The notes: generated from the sequence alone by a model not told the origin. Positions 1-14,524 are shown, counted from the first letter of the stretch. The stretch: 64,000 nucleotides of DNA from Numenius arquata (GCF_964106895.1 NC_133585.1:54828857-54892856); one strand, 5' to 3'. Numbers and translations: made by a program.

Positions 1-3000
1 AATATTTCATAGCTGCTTTAGATCTCGCTCTGATTTGCTATTCTCTTCCCTCCCTCCTCCACACCTCCCTGTAGGGAGGCAACTGGTAAAGTGCCGTGTT
101 CCATCAATCCATAAATAAGCAGAATTCCACGTGTTAGAATTCTTGTGTATGGTACTAGCTGACACTCTTCATTGACTGTTTGTTTTTGGTTACGTCATTT
201 TTTGGGGGTGCAAAAAGGGGGATAAAATCCATAGACTCTGTCCATCATGTATTCTGAATTTTTCTGTTTCCTTGAGTTGTTTAAAACAAGCAGTTTGGAG
301 ATACTTCTAGAAGCCTACCAAATGCTGATGAGGAAAAAATAGAATATTTTTCTAAGCTAAACAAACTCTGCAAATTCTTCTGCTTTTTGTTCAGTCTGAT
401 GTAGATTGTGACAAATCACAAAATGATAGAAGAAAAAAATTAATATAATCTCTTGTGCAGTCATTGAATTTCTCAAGGTTCTTTTATTTCATTTCCAGAG
501 GTCTCATTTTAGTGGATGTTTTTTGTCATAGATTAAATCACCTCCTCATTGACTTAAAAGTCTTTTTTAAATCTAGAGTTTTGAACTGATGAGAAAATAA
601 GTAACTGAAACTAAATTAGTCTCGATGGTTTAAACTTCTTTAGTGTAGATGGAGGTGTCAGAATAGCATAGGATACTATTCTGTATGCTAATAGTAAATA
701 GTGATAGTAATAACATAGGGATAGCAATATTGGAAATATCACTAGTAGTAATAAATAATAATACTAGTATGTTCTAATAATATTACAGTAGGGTCTCAAG
801 AAGGGATGGCGGAGATGCATCCTCTGCAGATATCTCAAAAATTTCATTTATTTCAATATATGCAGATATTGGAATGGTATTTCAAACTAAAGCTGAAATG
901 AGTCATACCCCTGGGATTAAAGTCTCATCCTCAGTGTTTATAGTGGGATATTCTTGCTGTCCTTACAGATGGCAGCTAAAACTCTAGTGAAGTAAGAACC
1001 ACCTCTGCAAAACCAGATTTGTTTACAGTCCTTGCAAAGTGGACTCTGTGTCTGCATAATTAATAACAATGAAACTTAAAAGCAAGTGGAGCTATGTCTG
1101 ATTTTTACTCCACTGAAATAAACTCAGTTTGTGCCTCCACAAAAACTTCCAAGAAGGAAAGAGAAAATCCTTTGTGTTTTATTGAAAGGGGATTCTGCTC
1201 TGTCCCACCAACATATTTAAGTGTGGGGAAAAAAAAAGTCCTGTGACATTAGTTGAAGGCTTCAAACATAGTTTGAGATTCGCCATTATTGTCAGAATCT
1301 CTTGAACAAATTCAGTTCTGATTTAAACAGGTGGAAATTTAGGGGAAATGCTTTTACACTGCATAATGCAGATGCTTGTGGGGGGATAAATTAGGAAACT
1401 TCACTTGTAAGTAAAGATGATGGGAATTAGCAGAGTTGTCCATGGATATTGTAGTAGCTTCTCTCAAATGGGTAGAAGTTTCCAACCTGCTACAAAGGTA
1501 GTATAAATGGCTAGCACTTTCTATTTATTTGCTTGAGTTCAAGAGTTATTAGCATTTATATTGTTACTATAAGTTAAATATTTTGACAAATCCAGAAAAA
1601 TCCAGAGTAGAAAGAACTGGTGTTTTATCTTGATCTTTTCTGTAGGTTACTTTAAACTAGGCATCCAGCATTCAAAAGACATCAGCGACAATTAAATTCA
1701 TACCAGTTTCTGAAAAGTATTCCATGCACAGGGGAAACTGGAATTTGAACTTCCATGAGTTCATAGTAATAACTGTTGATCTAATTAACTGATTTCTACA
1801 GTTGACGGTGAAGCCTGAATGTTACAGTTAAAGCACTTTGCAACAGAAAAGCTGTGAAGGGAAAAGGAAGGAATTTTTATAATTGCACAGAGATTAAAAT
1901 CTTTCCCCTGACAAAGTCAAGGCATCAGTGAGTATCTTGCCCCTGGAGGAAACCAAGCTTTGATAGTGACACCACTCCACGGGCTACGTGTTCCTTGGCC
2001 TCAGTTGAGTGGCTGGTGATGAGAAGAGAAATGATTGAACTGTTACATTGACGGGCATTGGAAAAAACATCTATTTTTGTAAAATAAAAGCATTACACGG
2101 AGCTGAGGGGCATATCTGAGCTATGAAGCTTTTTAAAATGAAAGGTATTCAGGCAGGAATTCCCACAATTAGCCTTCTGACGACAGTTTTCTGACCTAGA
2201 GCTGGTTGCAGAAGCAGCAGCCAGCTCTGTCTGGCCGTTCGTGCTGACATGGTGTCTTTCACAGGGACACCAAAGCCATAACGCTGCAGGTCTGGACCTG
2301 ATACATCAACTAATTCTTGTCACCTTCCCAGCTCCTGTGCTTCCTGTCCTCACCAGCCGATCAACAGCAATTGCTTCTGCTGAGGAGTGAGCTCCCATTG
2401 GGTGTCCAACTCTTCACTCTTCATGTTTTGGGCCTGCAGGTATTTCAGAAATAGCTGAAAGAACCCAGTTTGGAAACCCTGTCATATATAAACAAAAAAT
2501 CCAACTACTTGGGGATTTCAGAAGGGTTTTAAAAATATTCCTAAGTATGTGCACTCATAAACAACGGCACGCTGGACAAATAAGAAGTAGGTGAGCTCCA
2601 GTTCAAAATAGCTGAAAATGGAAGGTGGGCAAGTTAATTTTAAAAATTATTATATTTTGACACTGAGGCTTGACGAACTCATGATGTAGTGCAATGCTAC
2701 ATTATGCTCTGTATATATTTTAGGAAAAAGGGGGAAAATATGTAGAGCTAATAAGTCTTGGTCCTCCCAATATTCTTGGGAGGTTATACCGCTCTTTCCT
2801 TTTCTCACAAACCATCCTTGGCTTATTCTTGGCCTCCGTATTTTGACTAAACCATCCTTTGAATAGGAGAATTAAAAAAAATAAATTATATAGTACCAGT
2901 AATAAAAAAGACTTAGGGGGAGAAGGACAGGAGGTTTTGATTTTTTTTTTTTTTTTAAAGTCATTACAGTTTCTAAAGTAGTTAAATTGGGTCTTTTAAC

Positions 3001-4297
3001 CCTTCACCTTTATTGCTTAATTATTACCTATGCAATCGAAGGTATGTTCTGTATAAGAAAGGAAAGCAAAACCAAGCATAAATAAGCACTTTTGAAGGCC
3101 AGATTACATATACCAGCTAGCCTATTTGTTGTTCTTGATCAAAAGAGCAGAGAAAAATTTCCTTTTCATTCATTTTGGGTTCAAGTTTGGAGAAACTCCA
3201 TGGCTTTGGAAAGTGTTACTTGAATAAATGGAAAGTAACCTTGTGTAAAAACTTTTTCAGCTTTTCTTTACTATTTTTATAAAAGGTTTGTCTCTGTCTT
3301 TCCATAAGGAAATTTAGTTTCTTGTAGTTTTTATTTAATAATTTCAAACTGTTTGAGAGAGCTGGACTTACTGCCGGTCAGTTTGACCCAAGTAATCCTG
3401 TGGTTCTACCCCTCCTCCTTGTGGCGAAGGGCTCAGTGCTGCTTTTATGGAAATCAATGCTAAAACTGCAGAGACTTCCCTGCTGGACAGTCAGCTCTTA
3501 AATTATCTGCTTCTGCAGTTGCTTTAAATTTCTTCAGGTCCAGGAATAAATACATCGTATTTCGTCAGAACACGTTAAAGAATGGGAGTAAAGTAGATCA
3601 GTAAATCAGATCTGCCCCGACTCAGCCCTTGACAGGAGGGACTGGGGTTTCTAGAGCTTAAGGAGTTTATTCTCAAGTGGATGCACAAGGCAGTGGAGGA
3701 CATATGGCAGGGCCTTAAATCTCAGAGCTTCCCCTGCTTTTAGTTCCTGTTTGTGGCACTAGAAATTTCAATACGTGTTGCTTATTTTCCAGAATAAACT
3801 TTTGATAGTCAACAAACTTGGGAATAATTTGATTTTATTCACCTACAGTGATGGCCTTCCCTCCTTGAGACAGTCAGTACCTCTACCAAGGCGTATTGTA
3901 AATACTCCCTGGATATCTGTTTTAACAGATGGACTGCAGTGAGCGCACGCAAAGCTGGTGCCAGCTTCCAATAAGCAAAGTCTGTCAGGGAGAAGGGTAT
4001 CTTCAAGAGGTTAAGGAAAAATAGCTTTCTCCCGCACCTAAAATGCCCAGGTCACCCACACCAAATAAGCCTAAAATCCCTACCACTTTGATTTTTGACA
4101 AGTGATTTACTGCATAATTAAATAAAACGAGATGTTAGCTTTTCAGAAAGAGCAGAAATGCATTTTCATACTGAAATTATTTTGATTAAGCATTTTGCCT
4201 TTAAGTGAAGGTGACAGGTTCACATTTTTCTTGGCCTGGCTGTTGTGTCTTTTGAATATCCCACTAGAAGTGGAAGGTAAAACAGAGGTATTTAAAG
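1..4297. other. Unique intron DNA, no gene seen
   Basis: AT-rich sequence without a recognisable repeat or coding segment. The only low-complexity run of note is T16 at 2941-2956. Stop codons are frequent in all frames. Confidence 0.7.
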
Positions 4298-4458
4298 TAG
4301 AATCATAGAATCCTAGAATTGTCTAGGTTGGAAAGGAGCTTTAAGACCATCTAGTCCAACCATCAACCTAACTGATAAAAAACTTCGCTAAACCATGTCA
4401 CTAAGCACTATGTCAACCTGTCTTTTAAATACCTCCAGGGATGGTGCCTCAACCATCT
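4298..4458 (-). mobile_element. CR1 LINE 3' fragment, older subgroup
   Basis: Starts with TAGAATCATAGAATCCTAGAATT, cut here to its tail units (TAGAATCATAGAAT), then GGTTGGAAAGGAGC and CTAGTCCAACCATCA. This is the reverse complement of a CR1 3' end. The body continues to CTCCAGGGATGGTGCCTCAACCAT and then loses similarity. The AACCATCA box separates it from the AACCCCCTGCC copies elsewhere in the window. It is divergent and non-coding. Confidence 0.85.
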
Positions 4459-7400
4459 GCAAAAGACGTACTGCAAAGAGATGTGGCGAAGATCTTTCTT
4501 TTCCCTGAGATCTGGCAAGGCGAGGGGTTTCTTACAGAGTCTTTTCCTGCTCTGTGTTCTTTGATTGGTGGTTTTGAAAATACCAGATATTACTTTGGCT
4601 GCGTTCTTGGGGAAATAGCTCGTAGCCTAATGGAGTGAAACATCACAGAGACTATTTATGTTTTTCTGTGTTTTAAGATCTTGCAGAGTTAATGGAATGC
4701 CACTAAAGCATCTCTCTCCACATTTCCTATTTGCAGAGCAGACAGAGCATTATTGTAACATATCCCGCTGTTGTCTTTTATTTTAAAGGTTCTTTGGAAA
4801 CTCAAAAGATCTCTCTTTTTCTTTTTTTCTTCATTTATCTTCTGTAGCAGGACAAAATAAAAGATGAAACTGAAAAATACGAAAGAAATGGGAGGAAAAA
4901 CAATTTTTCTTATTCCAATATATTTCTGCAGTAAAAATGTTGGGACCTGACCATAATTTTGTCAGAGTTCATCTGCAGAAGAAAACACAAATGCATTTGC
5001 TCGATTTCAACGTATGTAGCCTTGAGCCACGGATACGTTAGCTCCACACTGTGCCATTTTCTGCCACAAAATATTCAACAATCCTCCTCGGAGGTTTGAA
5101 TCAAGTCTTTACATCATGAACTTCCAAGGAGGCTTATTTTAAAGCCTATATACGTTTTAAAATTAAAAAAAAAAATGTTAGCCCTACTCGCAAAAGCAAG
5201 TGTGGGAATACAAATTATCTAATAACAACGAGAAGATCTAGAAACTTCTCATCATGCTGATTTGTGGGGGTTTCTTCTCTTTTTCTTCTTCTTTCCTCTC
5301 CCCCATACCCCAAGGATTCCTGGGTGCTTGTTCCCAGAAAGGCTCCCACAACTCAGGGTTGAGTCTGAACTGGCAGGGACGGTTCCTGAAGTCTGCAGCA
5401 GCACTTCCATGCTGGCTGCGATGTCCAGTAGCTCTATATTTTCAGCTTCCCACCCTAGATTTCTTGCAGTTTTCCATCTAAAAGGAGTGGAAGACTTAAG
5501 AGCCATCCAAAAAGGAGTCAAATTTTAGGTATGTGCATTTCAACCCGATCCTCACTAAACCTCATGAGATTTTGCCAAATCCTGGTGGCCTCTAAAATGC
5601 GTATGTACCAAAATATCTACGTTGCATTAGAGACACCCGGGAAGTGGAGCTGCCAGTAACTGTCTTTAGTGGGTTCCACATCTTCGTGCGGTTCATCTAC
5701 GTGCAGGGTATTGCTTTGCCCATGTTCACTTACTGGTTTCATCCAGCAAAGTGTGATTGGGGAAAATGCCACCCAGAGGGAGAGTGAGAAGATAGTGGAT
5801 TCCCCATGTGCTTGGAATCAATTCCCTTCTCACCCTTGTTCCTCTGTCCCTGAGAATATTCTAAAAATCAGTGGGGGTTGAAATAAGGACTGTTTCCTCT
5901 CTGCTGAAACTGTTGGATTTTACTGAAAATAATTATAGATTCAGTAGAATAGAGAGAGAGAAAAACCAAATCCAGTGAAAAGAGCATGCTGATGAAGCCT
6001 AGTGTCTGCATGCATATTTTAAATAAGCTGTCACTAAATAAATTATTGAAATAGGAATTTGAAAGTTTGCTTCTTGTGCTGGGCTGTCACAGTTTCCTTT
6101 CTGACGCATGTAATTCTTGCCCTTGCCCCTGGGTAGGGAAAATGTGCATCTTATAAAGAATTTTTGTGTGCTGAAAAAGAGATAAAATACCAAGGTCAGT
6201 TTGGACTTGTACCTTAGTGTGTGTAAGTCTAAATATCCAAGCAGAAAAAAACCCCAAAACTTCAATCTTAACATAGGAATAAGAACCACCATGTATCATA
6301 ATAAAGGTGTCCTGAGGGTTTTTTTGAGGGAAAAAGTGGTATAATTAGTGCAAAGTCCTCTAAAAGCACAGCTGGTGCTCTCAGATGCTGAGCTTCTCTG
6401 GTTGTTGGCCCTTTAACATCTTCAAAGAATATTTCAATTTAGTGCACACACCTGTTTTCAGACTTTTCCATAGCATTAGGATACGTAGGAAACTGAATTC
6501 AAAATCTTAACGTGTACATTTTGCATATATTATTAAAGCATTTACAGTCTCTTAGGTTCTATACAAACATGAAAGAAAAAATGATGGATCCTCTTGCCTA
6601 AACAGCTTAAATCTTAATTGTTGTTGTAAATGAAATATGAAAGATGAAGATGAAGTACGTAGCTGACACTTTCCCATGCAAATATTAGGCATTTTAAAAT
6701 TTTATAAATTTTTTTCCTTTGAGATATTTGAAAGAAAAAAAACAGTAGTTCATAGTAGTAAATGGCAGATATTTTGGGATGAATGTGCCGGGGGGGAAAC
6801 AAAGTTTATATAATGAGTGAGACACAGCAAATGAAACAGTGAAGAGCTTTGTTCTGAGATCTGCCGTGTCTGAACTTGTTTTATTTATATCTCAGTAGCA
6901 AATGGAATACTCGTAAAAAAAGGCTGGAATAATTCTATGGAATGGGAGAAAGTAACAAAGTTCTGTAAAGTTTCACTTGTTCTTCTCTGTTCTGTCCCTG
7001 TCTCACTACTGTTCTAGGATTCCAAAGCCCTTCGTGATGCTTTTCCAGGGACTGGTGTTAAATGGGACGGGGAGACTGGAAGTAAATGGCTTAGTGAACA
7101 CCCGTAATAACTCATACTCAGCCTAGAAAAGAAGGAAACCAATATGGAAGAGGGGCAATATCTTAAATGCCTCTTTTATATTATTATAACCACACTTACT
7201 AGTTTTCTGATAGATTAGCTATTTACCTTTTTCTAGTCTAGTCCTCGCCACCTGGGTTCACGACACTGTTTGACTCTTCTGTGGTCAGAATTCATGTTCT
7301 GCCTGACGGGAGTACTTCAGCTACACTCATCCAAACACAGCATTACTTGACCCAGTCATTTTGAAAATATTTTTACTTACCGTATCCAGAAATATGTAGA

Positions 7401-9870
7401 AGTACCTTAAGTTAATTAAACTGAAGATACTTTGCCAGGAAAAAGATATGTGATTAAGAAGGCACAAAATAAATTTTTCTAAGTGTAGAATGACTTATTT
7501 AATGTGTTGACAGCAAATATCTGCGCCCAACCCAGCAGGAACAATATTAAATCACACTAGTGATCGGTTCCCAGTCTGCTTAATGTTGAATTGATTAATG
7601 TGAATTATAAATACAAGGTATATTCTTGAATGAGGTTGTGTCCCTTGTGTGGCCGCAGGGCTCCATGGCCAGAAACTGAATTTCCAAACAAGCCGTGCAA
7701 AAGCAGTGTCTCACGTGATGCTGCAGAATTACCAATAGTTGTGCCTGACCTGTGTTTGCCCATTTGTTATTTAAATTTTGTTGGTATCACTAACTGGGTC
7801 TCCCTTCTATGCAATTCTTCATTGGTCTGTGATCTTCTGTTCTAATATTATCTGAATTTATTATTTGCTATTCATTAAATCATCTTTCTGGTACAGTTTT
7901 CATTCAGAAAATTACATTATAGACATTTTGTGGTAATAAAAAGAAGGCTTTAAATTGCTTTTTACCCCTTCAAAAAAAAAAAAAAGCCCAGTATGAATTT
8001 CTATTTCTATATTTATCCCCTTGGTTTTCTTTGCTGCTTGTTTGTATGTATGATGCTGTTATTAGAAGGTTCTCTATGTAAACAGAATAGGGCTCAATAA
8101 AGTGCTGAAAAGTTGGCCTTTTAAGCGAACAAAAAACTACTAGCAACCATCAAAACTGGCTGAAGTGATGTTAATATATATAGTATATCTTATTCCACCA
8201 AAATTTGTAAGAATATGAGATAAATACTGATTAGATAACTCATAATAGTGTTTGACTAGTTAGGCATTCTTAGGTTTCAGTTGCTTGAGCAGAAGTGAGG
8301 GTAATATATGACAATTTTTCAGAAGCTGGTGAACAATTTGTAATTTTAACCCCTTTTCTGGCAGATTTGTATCGTGGTTTTAGTACTGCAATGGTGTTTT
8401 GTTTACTGTCCTGTTTTCTTTATTGAGCGGAATTGCAAAAGGAGGACGTTTCTCAGGAACTTACTCAGTTCTGATGACAAGTGCCATGTTATGAAGCTGT
8501 GGACACAGACCTACATCACCCTGAAGCAGGTTAATAGAGATATTGGGAGCTGATCTTTTTTAGAGTTTAGATAGAAATCTGTGGCTTAATCAAGTCTTTT
8601 ACTTTTTTTTTTTTTCCAAAATTGTGCAACAAAAATGTGGTAAAAGGGCATTTAGTTTCCATTTGTTTCTATGCAATTGCTGTGCAGGACAAAGCCAAGT
8701 CCATTAGCTTTTAATTTGCTCTGTAAAGTTGGAAATAGTAAAAAACCAGTCTTCTAGTCAAGAATGCTTTAGCTCAAACTGGTTGTCTCACTGGAATCCG
8801 GACCTTTCTCAGACTGATTTATTCTTTATCTGTATTGATTGATTGTTTTTTTTTTTTTTTAAATTTCTCAGTCTTTGGTATTTGGTTCTTCTCATCATTG
8901 TATATGATCTAATTTAATTTTCTATAAATGGGCTTTCAGTACAGAGCTGTGACAGACGTATTGACATCCAAATCAATAGAGAGATGTCTTACTGACTTCC
9001 AGGTTTGGATTTTTTTTTTTCATAAGAAGTTTGGATTGTTTTTTTGACAACTAATACCAGTACAAATCTGCTGTGTGTGATGGTGACTCTGCTGATTTGT
9101 ACTTCCAGAGGAAGAATCAAATACAGTTCTTTAAGTTGCTTCTTCTGTTGATACGGTCTTCTCCATTTAGAGTATTATTTAACGTACTTTGCATCATGCC
9201 CATACAATTATTTAAACTCTTAGTGATTCCTTCTAGGTTCAGAACTGCTCTTGTTACGGGATTGTGGCCATCAATTAATTTCCAGTTAAAAAATCACTAG
9301 TTAAATTTTACTGAAGTTTCTTAAGCCACTGAAGTTAGTGTGAGCATCTGCCTTTGTTCTGTAATATAAATATTTATTTGCAGAGTATTTAATCTCACTT
9401 TTGTCAGCGTGTTTTTGTACCTGAGATCTGTATTGAAATATCTCAAAATTTGTTATATCAAACTTAATGAGGACACTTAAATATTGATAGCATAAGAAAA
9501 TGATGGAGCTATATGAATAATCATGGTATAGAATATGGAACATTTCATCGCATTTCAACACAATTCAGGTTTTGGGCAATTTGTAGTTTCATTTGTGTTC
9601 TTGTTTCTATGGATATAACAGTTGAGTTTATCTTGGTAACAAATTTGTGCTGAATCAAATTGGCCAACAAATGAGATGCCTTGGTTTCCTTCAGGAAGAG
9701 AGAAAAATGACTTCATAGATTAACAAATTAGGGCATCACTCCCTGTGAAACATGCTTAAATTTCTAAGTAAATTTAACCCCAGAAAATGCATTTCATTTT
9801 TGAGCTCTAGATTTTGATAAATGGTTGTCCTACAAATCAGTTGGAGGAAATAATTTGATGACGAAGGCAA
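4459..9870. other. Unique intron DNA, no gene seen
   Basis: No repeat family or coding exon recognised. Contains a pyrimidine stretch at 5271-5304 (TTCTTCTCTTTTTCTTCTTC type), an A-run near 7972-7984 and short T-runs near 8609, 8848 and 9010. The short open frames here show no family resemblance. Confidence 0.65.
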
Positions 9871-9897
9871 AGAATACACATATGATATGTGTATTCT
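9871..9897. repeat. 27-bp near-perfect palindrome at a CR1 tail
   Basis: The arms AGAATACACATAT and ATATGTGTATTCT are exact reverse complements of 13 bp separated by a single G. The right arm overlaps the start of the CR1 tail at 9892. Confidence 0.9.
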
Positions 9898-10293
9898 ATA
9901 ATGGTTTGGGTTGCAAGGGACCTTAAAGACTATCCAGTCCCACCCCCTGCCCTGGGCAGGGACACCTCCCACCAGACCAGGTTGCTCAAAGCCCCGTCCA
10001 ACCTGGACTTGAACCCCTCCAGGGATGGGGCAGCCACAGCTTCTCTGGGCAACCTGGGCCAGGGTCTTACCACCCTCACAACAAAGAATTTCTTCCCCAC
10101 ATCTCATGTCTCAATCTCCCCTTTTCCAGTTTAAAACCCTTCCCCCTTGTCCTATCACTCCAATTCCTGATCAAGAGTCCCTCTCCAGCTTTGCTGGAGC
10201 CCCTTTAGGGACTGGCAGGGGCTGTAAGGTCTCCCCGGAGCCTTCTCTTCTCCAGGCTGAACCCTCCCAACTCTCTCAGCCTGTCCATACTGG
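9892..10293 (-). mobile_element. CR1 LINE 3' fragment, about 400 bp
   Basis: Reverse-strand CR1. The 3' end reads ATTCTATAATGGTTTGGGTT, followed by AAGGGACCTTAAAGAC and CCCTGCCCTGGGCAGGGACA. The body continues upstream through the conserved block that encodes the C-terminus of the CR1 reverse-transcriptase protein (on the minus strand, wording like 'AVRVVRAWPRLPREAVAAPSLEGF' in intact copies, here decayed). It ends near CTCAGCCTGTCCATACTGG. The open frames crossing it on both strands are CR1-derived, not host genes. It is one of the two longest CR1 pieces in the window. Confidence 0.93.
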
Positions 10294-13200
10294 ACGTGAG
10301 GCAGAAGAGATTCATTGGTGCAAAACAACTTTTATGAAAACGTTAATGTTGCAGGTACCTGACACTCTTCTTTCACAATTAACTTCTGTTGTTCCACTAT
10401 GTCCCTCCTAGAAGAACCTTCTAGGTACCACAGTGCCGTGAAACATTTGGTGACGGTGTTTTAGGGATATTGATTTATCTCGTAATCAAATCTTCTTTTC
10501 ACAGGAGTTGTGGTTTAGTGTATATGTAGCAGTTATGGCAGACAGTGATTTATTTATCACTTTCTCAATGTTTCATGCTGAATTTGTAGGTGCACGGCTT
10601 TCCACCCTTATTAAAAGCTTCAGAAGGAACGCAAAGCTGCTCAGCACGTGCTAAATCTGTTGGTATTCAAAATGCCTGGCGTGTTAAATTATTGAATATA
10701 TTTTTCTGGATTGACTTCTCGGGGCTTACTAGTCAAATGGAATACTCTTTACATGAACGTGCCTTCACACTAGGAAGGTTTTGAAGGGACTCTGTGTGCA
10801 CAAAGTACGTGTGATATAATCTACTTAAATCCTGTCTATTTAATTTGAACTGTAAAGTCAAGCACTAGTGTGGTCTGCATGAGCATGTCTGGTGTTCTAT
10901 CTGCATTAGCATATCATAAAGCTACTATTTTGCATATATTTCAGCTTCGTATGGGCATCAGCTCATTCAAGACAAGACCAATTTACATTTATGGCTTATT
11001 CTTTAAGAGCTACCTCTTCATATCTGTGGTACTTCTGAGAGCCATAAAGGTGACTTGTCTCTGGGAAAACTACCCTTTGGTGGAAGTCCGGGTTATGGAA
11101 GTTTGTTGTGTGCTAGGACAGCTCTTTTAGACACATTAAAAAAAAAAAAAAAGAAAAAAGTTTTACATAACATTTTTGGTCAGCTGGGAGTTACTTCTTT
11201 AAAAATACAGCACTCCCTGGCAGCAATTTGCTGGAATCAGCTGTCATATGATCCTATGATTTAATAAATATTAGATTAGCAAAGCAGAGCTGTATCCTGT
11301 TTGGATAGTGTGGGAACGGTAACTGAGGGATCAGAGTAAAGTGTACGGTAAAGCCCCCGTCCCCAGTGATAATTATCTCTGTGTGGAAAACATAGGGCTA
11401 AATATTTTTTTTTAAAGACTATCCTCGTAATATTTCCACCATCGGTATCGAAATTACTTATACACAAACTAAATTAAGGCAGGGCAAAAATGTTTTTCTC
11501 ACATCTGATTTTTGGCGGGTTTATTTGGAACTGATCCAAATTTTCATTTTCTGAGCCGTGCTAATTAGTCCACATCGCGCTATCTCGGTTTTGGTGGTTT
11601 GTTTTTTTTTCATCCCCATCCGGATTCACCTCTTTTTGTGTTCCCAACGAGCTGAGCCACTGTTTGGACACCAAGTGTCATGAGATACACCTAGTTTGTA
11701 CGAGTTACAGGAAAAAGACATGTGACATCATTTTCTCACTTCTTTTGCACATTAACTTGCACAGTATGGTGTAGATAGTTTAAAAAAAAATTAATTTTCT
11801 TGTTTTATATTACTTGAGACGACTAAATACTTGGCCACAGAGAGTAAAAAACCTTCAGAGAATAATAGAAGTATGTTCATACTTTGAACAGAGACACGTG
11901 GATGCCCCAAGCACACAAGGATACCCAGATTTATGCTTTTGTTCCAAGACTGACATATAACCTTAAAAGATTTTGAATCTTTAGTCTTTTTTTTTAAAAA
12001 AACCCAACTTTAATATACTTTTTGCTTTCAAGGTTAGCTTTATATAATTCTAACTTTGAATTTTGCAAGTGAATCTATTCATTCCTCTATTGAAGCTTGA
12101 GTAGCCTCTCTTCAATAAGAAATCTTATCATTTTTTATGTCTTATAAGTATGTAAATTGTTTCTAAAATACCCGATAATAGATGATACAGAATTTTACTG
12201 CTTGGTGGGGTACTAGGAGGTGTCTGTGCCTCTCTGGGTTCTGGTTTGGGAGCACAAATTGCAAAACTTGCTCGTATTTTGCTGATCTCAGAGAGGCCAG
12301 AGACAAGCAGCTTCCTGATATCAACAAGCCAAAATTTGTTTTGACTGAAAACTGTGATTTCTTCTGTAAGTGTTTCTGCTTAATTGAATTTTAATTGGAA
12401 TTGCTTTTAAATGATTACTTTAAATTTTACTTAAATTTAATTTAAATGATTAACTAACCTGGACATAGAAATCTAAGTGTTCATGTACAAAGATACAATG
12501 CCCTGTGCTTCTCTGACTACTTCCTGTGGGCAACTCGTTACCATAAATGTCCTGTCAGCTCTTTAACGTAAATGCAAATTTCTGATGAAAATTTCAACCT
12601 TGGCAAATAAACCCAACTTTAGAAAATGCTTCAGAACTTTCTGATAGTTATTAATGCATACTTTGATTGTGATTTATTTTTGGACTGACTCTAGTATGTT
12701 CAGTTGCATCTTTATTCACGGTTTATGTGTCGTTTTTTGGTTTTTACCTTTGAATTTTGAATGTGTTATGGCATTGTCTGTGCTTATTTTTCCCTTTGTT
12801 CAGTTTTCTACCCTATCATTATGGTGCAAAAATAATTAACAGGTTTGCCAGTGCCGATTACTCAGCTGTTTGTTTGGTTGGTTGGTTTGGTTTTTAACTT
12901 TGAAATTTTCTTTTTATTTTGTTCAAAGATTATTTTAAATGGAGCATTTTCTTTGGTTTTCCCTCCCTCCCACAAGTAATTACTGGCCAATGGGCATAAC
13001 TTTTAAAAAGCTTTCTGAGCTTGTAAAGCAATGAAGTTAAAATGTCTTTAAAAGTGTCAGGCAAGTGTTCTGGATAAACTGACTTCCTGTGCACAACACT
13101 TCTATAATAACAGTTATTTTGACAATGATGTACATGTTTTCTGACAAAGACATCACAGTGTAGAGAAATCTCCACCTCTTCCCTCACTGTTTTACCTTTT

Positions 13201-14457
13201 CAGTCTAAGACTTGTAATTCTCGCTGTTTTTTTTTCTTTCCTTGCCACTTGGGTAACAATATAATTTAATTTCACCTCGCTTATTTTACAGTTTTGTTGC
13301 TGCTGCAGTTTGTTATTTTAGATGGATTTCTATATCTATTGGAAAACCATCATCTAAGTGGAAAAAAAAATATAATTATCATTTCTAGATAATATGCCAG
13401 GAGCCTAAGGCTGCAAGAATTGTCTAATGAAGGTTGCATTTTCAGCTCATGTGGAATAGTTTCTTTTTGAACTAAATTGTGATCATTATTGAAAAAGGAA
13501 CTTTTGCCAAGAGGTGAATAGTATCTAAGATGTGGTAGTTTTATATCTTATTTTGAAGGTGAGTTTCAGTCTAATTTTTTTTCCTGAGTAAAAGAACCTC
13601 CCTCTGTTGGAGGTCTCAGCATTCTGTAGAGTGAACTGAGATCTTCTAAAGACACTGATGTCAACATAGAATTCCAGCATAACCAGTAATAAAAACACTA
13701 GTTCATATGTTTTGAGCCTTATTGTCCGATGCTTCCAGAAGTGCAATTTCCAAAAATTGTGAACTATCAAAAAAGTCATAAATTGGGTACAAAGAGTTTT
13801 TTACTCAACCTCTGTTGAAAATTCTCCCCAAAATATCGAATTAGATATGAATGTTGTTAGATATCGATTTGATAAAATTTAATTGGAAAAGAGAAGCATC
13901 TATAAATTGCTATGCAGTGTAATATTTCAGTAAGTGTATTTTTATTTATATCTACTGTTCCTAAAGTGGGGTTTTTTTGGCATTAAATTGTAAATAACCT
14001 ATAGCCAGTGACCTGTAATTCTAAAACTTTCCCAAGGATGTTTTACTACTTTTTCACCTGTATTACTATTTCTTGTAAAATAAGGCACTACATTAAACTG
14101 GGGATGTAGTTGATACTGACTGCAGCAAAAAACCCATGGTTGATCTTCATTTGAAGAAGACTATACTTATTTAAATATATTTGCTGTTACCAAGCTTGTT
14201 TTGGTGTCTATTGAAGATATCTAGTGGCAGTGACATTAACTGCTTCCCTCTCCTCCTTTGTTCCCAGTGACTACAGCAGAAGCAAAGGCTCTGCCCTTTG
14301 AGGTAGATGGCTTTAACAGGGCATTGGCCTGTAAATAAAAGGAATATATCATAATGCAAAGGACAAACAAATAAATGTATGACAAACACTTCTGTGAATA
14401 TCCATTTCAATAACCTGCAATCCCTGTCTTAAATTAATAAACTGTTTTAAAAATAAA
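10294..14457. other. Unique intron DNA, no gene seen
   Basis: AT-rich, with an A-rich run near 11138-11158 and scattered poly-T. No exon with plausible splice sites and family similarity, and no repeat family recognised. Confidence 0.65.
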
Positions 14458-14524
14458 TCATAGAATCATAGAATTGTCTAGGTTGGAAAGAGACCTTGAA
14501 GATCATCTAGTCCAACCATCAGTA
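14458..14524 (-). mobile_element. CR1 LINE 3' tip fragment
   Basis: TCATAGAATCATAGAATTG followed by TCTAGGTTGGAAAGAGACC and CTAGTCCAACCATCA. Same subgroup as the copy at 4298 by its AACCATCA box. Only about 67 bp of 3' end remain. Confidence 0.9.

Noticed and set aside
7141..7165. ATGGAAGAGGGG wording as a possible GPM6A first exon (N-terminus is Met/Glu-rich)
   Set aside because: The following codons do not match the known N-terminus and no phase-1 donor follows.
10025..10411. 128-codon open frame on the + strand
   Set aside because: Antisense to a minus-strand CR1 copy.
11210..11265. CATATGATCCTATGATTTAA looks like a decayed CR1 tail
   Set aside because: No GGAAGGGACC or CCTTCCAACC block next to it.
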